Shown here one piece after another: positions 60,713 to 64,000 of a stretch of DNA of 64,000 nt. Where the stretch lies: NCBI GenBank assembly GCA_964511405.1, contig CAZEFK010000002.1, positions 16,881-80,880 on the forward strand. The letters are read 5' to 3'. The stretch's first letter is position 1. Every line of letters starts with the position of its first letter. Under the pieces are notes generated by a model. That model saw only the letters and a list, made by a program, of their open reading frames with translations. It was not told the origin of the DNA and ran no database searches. Made by a program: the position numbers and the translations under genes. This DNA comes from CAZEFK01 sp964511405. Lineage in GTDB: Bacteria; Pseudomonadota; Alphaproteobacteria; Elsterales; Elsteraceae.

Positions 60713-61750
60713 CTATTCAGACCGGCGCAGGCTGCCGACGACGCCGGCCGGGAAGAAATAGACGCTCAAGATGAACAGCACGCCCAGCCACAGCAGCCAC
60801 CGGTCGGGATGGACCAGCGCGGCGATCGCGCCAAACTCGGCCAGGCCCTGCGCCGCAGACGCCATGGCATCCTGCAAGTAATTCTCGGCCAGGACGAAGA
60901 GCGTTGCACCGATGACGGCGCCGGACAGCGTGCCCATGCCGCCGATCACCACCATCAGCAGGATGTTCAACATGATCGCGAAGCTCAGAGTCGTATCGGG
61001 GCCGACATAGCGCAGCCACAGCGCATTGACCCCACCGGCGGCCGCAGCCACCACCGCCGCGATGACGGTGGCCAGGGACCGGTAGACCACGGCGCGGTAT
61101 CCCAGTGCCTCAGCCCGGAACCCGTTCTCGCGAATCGCCTGCAGCACGCGTCCGAACGGCGAGCCGACGACGCGCCGCAGCAGCAGGAACAGGGCCAGCG
61201 ATGCGGCCAGGACCAGGTAGTAGGTGATCAGCCGGCCATTGACCGTGGTCCCCAGGACCGGCCGCGGCAGCAGGCGGAAGCTGGGTTGCAGCAGGGCCGG
61301 CACACGGAAGGTGCGGCCGTCCTCGCCGCCGGTCAGCGCCGTGAGCTGCTGGGCCAGCAGCAGCGCCGTCGACCCCACCGCCAGCGTGATCATGGCGAAG
61401 AAGATCGCCTGGACGCGCAGCGACACCAGCCCGATCAGCAGCGCCAGCAGCGCCGCCACGGCCAGGGCCGCGAGCAGGCCGCCCGCCACCGCCGCCCAGC
61501 TCGGCCCCAGCGCATAGAGCGCCAGCCCGACGCCGTAGCCGCCGATGCCATAGAACATGGTGTGGGCGAACGACACGATGCCGGTATAGCCGATCAGCAG
61601 GTCGTAGCTGGCGGCCAGCACGATGAAGACCGCGATCTTCTCGGCGACGTTGAGCGCCTTGGCGCCGGGGAACAGAATCGGCGCCAGCGCCAGCAGCACC
61701 GGCACCGCCCACAGCAGGACGGCCAGCAGCCGGGCGCGCCAGGCGGCCAT
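60713..61750 (-). CDS. livM: Branched-chain amino acid ABC transporter permease (LivM)
   Basis: Permease of 345 residues. YDLLIGYTGIVSFAHTMFYGIGGYG is the LivM signature; LQAIRENGFRAEALGYRAVVYRS is the coupling loop; GGMGTLSGAVIGATLFVLAE follows. About nine to ten helices. Its ATG overlaps the livH stop by one base (TGATG). It is the last gene of the visible livG-livF-livH-livM series in this strand order. No binding-protein gene is in the window. Confidence 0.92.
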   Translation of the reverse strand: MAAWRARLLAVLLWAVPVLLALAPILFPGAKALNVAEKIAVFIVLAASYDLLIGYTGIVSFAHTMFYGIGGYGVGLALYALGPSWAAVAGGLLAALAVAALLALLIGLVSLRVQAIFFAMITLAVGSTALLLAQQLTALTGGEDGRTFRVPALLQPSFRLLPRPVLGTTVNGRLITYYLVLAASLALFLLLRRVVGSPFGRVLQAIRENGFRAEALGYRAVVYRSLATVIAAVVAAAAGGVNALWLRYVGPDTTLSFAIMLNILLMVVIGGMGTLSGAVIGATLFVLAENYLQDAMASAAQGLAEFGAIAALVHPDRWLLWLGVLFILSVYFFPAGVVGSLRRSE

Positions 61751-62775
61751 CACCGCCGCCCCAGGGGGTAGAGGCCGCGTGGCCGCCACATCAGCACGGC
61801 GACCATCAGCAGGATGTTGGAGCCCAACGCCAGCTTGGGCGCAGCATAACCGGCATAGTTGGCGACCAGCGCCACCGCCAGGGCGCCCAGGAAGCAGCCG
61901 CCGACCGAGCCCAGGCCACCGATGATCACCACGATGAAGACCAGCACCATGACCTCGCTGCCCATCTGGGCGGTCAACTGCGTGCGGTACAGCGCCCACA
62001 AGGTGCCGCCCAGCCCGGCCAGCGCCGCGCCGGCCATGAAAACGCCGACGAACAGCCGTCGGATGCGGTAGCCCAGGGCCTCGACCATCTCGGCGTTCTC
62101 GACCCCGGCGCGGATCAGCAGGCCGAGGCGCGTGCCGTTGAGCGTGCCCTGCATCAGCGCAAACACCCCCAGTCCCACGACCACCGCGACCAGGCGATAG
62201 CGCTCGATCGCCGAGCTGCCGACCACCAGCGCGCCGCGCAGGGCGGCCGGTGCCGGCAGCGGGATCTGGTTCGGCCCCCACAGCAGCACGATCAGCTGCT
62301 CGGCCACGATCAGCCCGCCCATGGTGATCAGGATCTGCTTCAGATGCTGGCCATAGACCGGCCGCACCAGGAGGCGCTCGAAGGCGAGCCCGATCGCGGC
62401 CGATGCCGCCATGGCGGCCAGCGCCGCCAGCGCCAGCACGGCCAGGTTCAGCCACAGCGAATCGGCTTCGCTCCACGGCGCCAAGGGCAGCAGCACCAGC
62501 GAGGCGACATAGCCGCCCAGCGCGATGAACGCGCCATGCCCGAAGTTCAGCACGTCCATCAGCCCGAACACCAGGGTCAGGCCTGACGCCATGATGAAGA
62601 TCATCATGCCCATGGCGACGCCGGCCACGGTCAGGGTCAGCCAGGTCGACAGCGATCCGACCAGGGGCAGCGCCAGCAGCGCCAGCGCCGGCACCAGCAG
62701 CAGCGGGCCGACGTCCCGGCGCGGCCGCGGCAGCGCCGTCGGCGTCGCGGCCTTGGCGGCGCCGGGCGCGGTCAT
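61750..62775 (-). CDS. livH: Branched-chain amino acid ABC transporter permease (LivH)
   Basis: Permease of 341 residues. ASGLTLVFGLMDVLNFGHGAFIALGGYVA is diagnostic of LivH, and IRAGVENAEMVEALGYRIRRLF is the coupling loop, followed by GGLGSVGGCFLGALAVAL. The first 30 residues are basic and Ala/Pro-rich, longer than usual. The ATG overlaps the livF stop by four bases. Confidence 0.92.
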   Translation of the reverse strand: MTAPGAAKAATPTALPRPRRDVGPLLLVPALALLALPLVGSLSTWLTLTVAGVAMGMMIFIMASGLTLVFGLMDVLNFGHGAFIALGGYVASLVLLPLAPWSEADSLWLNLAVLALAALAAMAASAAIGLAFERLLVRPVYGQHLKQILITMGGLIVAEQLIVLLWGPNQIPLPAPAALRGALVVGSSAIERYRLVAVVVGLGVFALMQGTLNGTRLGLLIRAGVENAEMVEALGYRIRRLFVGVFMAGAALAGLGGTLWALYRTQLTAQMGSEVMVLVFIVVIIGGLGSVGGCFLGALAVALVANYAGYAAPKLALGSNILLMVAVLMWRPRGLYPLGRR

Positions 62776-63494
62776 TGGTGCGCCCCCAGATCGAGGCCGA
62801 GCAGGCGGCGCTGCAGGGCCTCGTCGGCGGCGAGGGCGGCCATGCGGCCGCGATGGACGATGCGGCCGTCATCCATGACGGCGACGCCGTCGCCCAGTTC
62901 GCGGGCGACCAGGAAGTTCTGCTCGACCAGCAGGATGGTGGCACCGGTTGCCTTGAGGGCCCGGAAGGCTTCGATCAGATTGCGCACGATCGCCGGCGAC
63001 AGGCCCTTGGTCGGCTCGTCGATCAGCAGCAGGCGGCGCGGCTCGACCATGGTGCGCGCCATCGCCAGCATCTGCTTCTGGCCGCCGGAGAGCAGGCCGG
63101 CCGGCAGCGACCAGAACCGCTCCAGCGCCGGGAAGAAGCCGAAGATCCAGTCGCGCCTGTCGCGGGCGACCGGACCCGCGCGCGCCGCCAGCACCAGGTT
63201 CTCCTCGACCGTGAGATCGCTGAACAGCCCCACCGATTCGGGCATGTAGGCAATGCCCAGGCGCGCGATGTCGGGCGTGGCCGCGGCCTGGATCGGCCGG
63301 CCGTCGAAGCGGACCGCGCCCGCCGAGGCGCGCCACAGCCCCATGATCGTGCGCAGGGTCGTGGTCTTGCCGGCGCCGTTGCGGCCGAGCAGCATGGTGA
63401 GCTCGCCGGCCGGCACGGCCAGGTCGACGCCCTGCAGGATATGGTAGGGCCCGATATGGGTGTGCACGCCCTCCAGGCTCAGGAGTGCGGTCAT
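62772..63494 (-). CDS. livF: Branched-chain amino acid ABC transporter ATP-binding protein (LivF)
   Basis: ATPase of 240 residues. Walker A GRNGAGKTTTLRTIMGL, signature LSGGQKQMLAMART, Walker B LLLIDEPTKGLSP and switch VEQNF are all canonical for LivF. ARLGIAYMPESVGLFSDLTVEENL replaces the usual YVPQGRxxFP phrase, a small variation. The ATG overlaps the livG stop by four bases. Confidence 0.93.
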   Translation of the reverse strand: MTALLSLEGVHTHIGPYHILQGVDLAVPAGELTMLLGRNGAGKTTTLRTIMGLWRASAGAVRFDGRPIQAAATPDIARLGIAYMPESVGLFSDLTVEENLVLAARAGPVARDRRDWIFGFFPALERFWSLPAGLLSGGQKQMLAMARTMVEPRRLLLIDEPTKGLSPAIVRNLIEAFRALKATGATILLVEQNFLVARELGDGVAVMDDGRIVHRGRMAALAADEALQRRLLGLDLGAHQ

Positions 63495-64000
63495 GGCTCG
63501 GGCTCCGCCAGGCCGAGATAGGCGGCTTGGACCAGGGGCGAGGCGATCACCGCGGCGGGCTCGCCGTCGGCCGCCAGGCGGCCCTCGTGCAGCACCACGA
63601 TGCGGTCGGCGAGCGCGCGCACCACGTCCATCTTGTGCTCGACCAGCAGGATCGTGCGCCGGCCTTCGGCCTTGACGGCGGCGATCAGGTCGAGCACCAC
63701 CGGCACGTCGTCGACGCTCATGCCGGCGGTCGGCTCGTCCAGCATCACCACCGCCGGATCGAGCGCCAGCAGCATCGCGACCTCCAGCTTGCGCTGGTCG
63801 CCATGGGACAGTGTTCCGGCGCGGTCGCGCGCGCGCTCGGCCAGGGCCACGCGCGCCAGGATCCGGATGGCCTCGTCCAGCACGTCGGCGTGGTGGCTCC
63901 AGCGCCGCCACAGGTCGAGGCCGATCCCGGCGCGGCTTTGCACGGCCAGGCGCACATTCTCCAGGACGAAGGCTTCGTGGAGCGGGTTGTTACCAAACTC
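63491..64000 (-). CDS. livG: Branched-chain amino acid ABC transporter ATP-binding protein (LivG), 5' end outside window
   Basis: The frame is open to the window edge and covers the last 169 residues. It shows EAFVLENVRLAVQSR, a LivG feature, LSHGDQRKLEVAMLLALDP as the signature, AVVMLDEPTAGMS (Walker B) and LLVEHKMDVVRALADRIVVL. The Walker A part lies beyond base 64000. A GTG near 63955 is internal, not the start. Confidence 0.9.
   Translation of the reverse strand, partial: EFGNNPLHEAFVLENVRLAVQSRAGIGLDLWRRWSHHADVLDEAIRILARVALAERARDRAGTLSHGDQRKLEVAMLLALDPAVVMLDEPTAGMSVDDVPVVLDLIAAVKAEGRRTILLVEHKMDVVRALADRIVVLHEGRLAADGEPAAVIASPLVQAAYLGLAEPEP

Overview
The window comes from a GC-rich (roughly 70 % by eye) bacterium with strong G/C preference at third codon positions. 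Family content points to an alphaproteobacterium, probably Rhodospirillales-like: a PAS_5-type PAS protein, DUF2161, DUF1800/DUF1501, a BrnT toxin, an HU with a lysine-alanine tail, many ABC importers and two chemoreceptors. This placement is inference from families only. No rRNA, tRNA, CRISPR array, insertion sequence or phage block was seen. The window opens inside a Gfo/Idh/MocA oxidoreductase gene and closes inside livG. Genes are tightly packed, many stop/start codons overlap (ATGA or TGATG), and only two stretches longer than 300 bases lack a confident gene (6212-6579 and 24570-24911).

Layout. 1-6211: oxidoreductase, MFS transporter, two paralogous GNAT acetyltransferases on either side of a sCache-type chemoreceptor, a decayed marC, and HU. 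6580-14474: an unusual L,D-transpeptidase/M14 metallo-carboxypeptidase fusion, a STN-like/DUF1501/DUF1800 trio, an inositol-monophosphatase-family enzyme, an isolated hisE, a CpdA-like phosphoesterase. 13464-16352: a three-gene ribose-type sugar importer, divergent from an HBM-type chemoreceptor (16590-18596) and a GT2 glycosyltransferase. 20123-24569: a second sugar importer in YtfQRT-YjfF order. 24912-27271: two tandem GT2 genes related to the 18651 gene, with a nearly identical 225-bp 5' segment. 27275-30690: a peptide-type binding protein coupled to a CocE/NonD hydrolase. 30771-33856: a DUF2786 protein, a PAS_5 protein and a minimal MscS.

33967-40305 is a seven-gene operon: a NitT/TauT-type importer followed by an FAD-dependent oxidoreductase, a type III CoA-transferase, an enoyl-CoA hydratase and a 7Fe ferredoxin. 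It looks like uptake plus CoA-dependent catabolism of an unidentified compound. A BrnT/Xre toxin-antitoxin pair with a perfect palindromic operator separates it from a LysR regulator (41120).

42026-54902: an Ada-AlkA fusion coupled to a PEP-mutase-like lyase, a lipoprotein, an orphan Phd antitoxin with the stub of a PemK-like toxin, a cardiolipin-synthase-like enzyme, an amidohydrolase, a 2OG-Fe(II) oxygenase facing a TPR/GT41 protein O-glycosyltransferase, an SDR, a polysaccharide deacetylase and a 2-hydroxyacid dehydrogenase. 54926-64000: mtgA, an amidase plus gamma-glutamyltransferase pair, small secreted proteins, a DUF2161 protein, a CHAP hydrolase and the livMHFG branched-chain amino acid importer. 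Overall this is a scavenging gene set (sugars, peptides, amino acids, an organic acid) mixed with envelope and glycosylation functions. The best candidates for something new are the transpeptidase-peptidase fusion, the seven-gene catabolic operon, and the mosaic glycosyltransferase pair.
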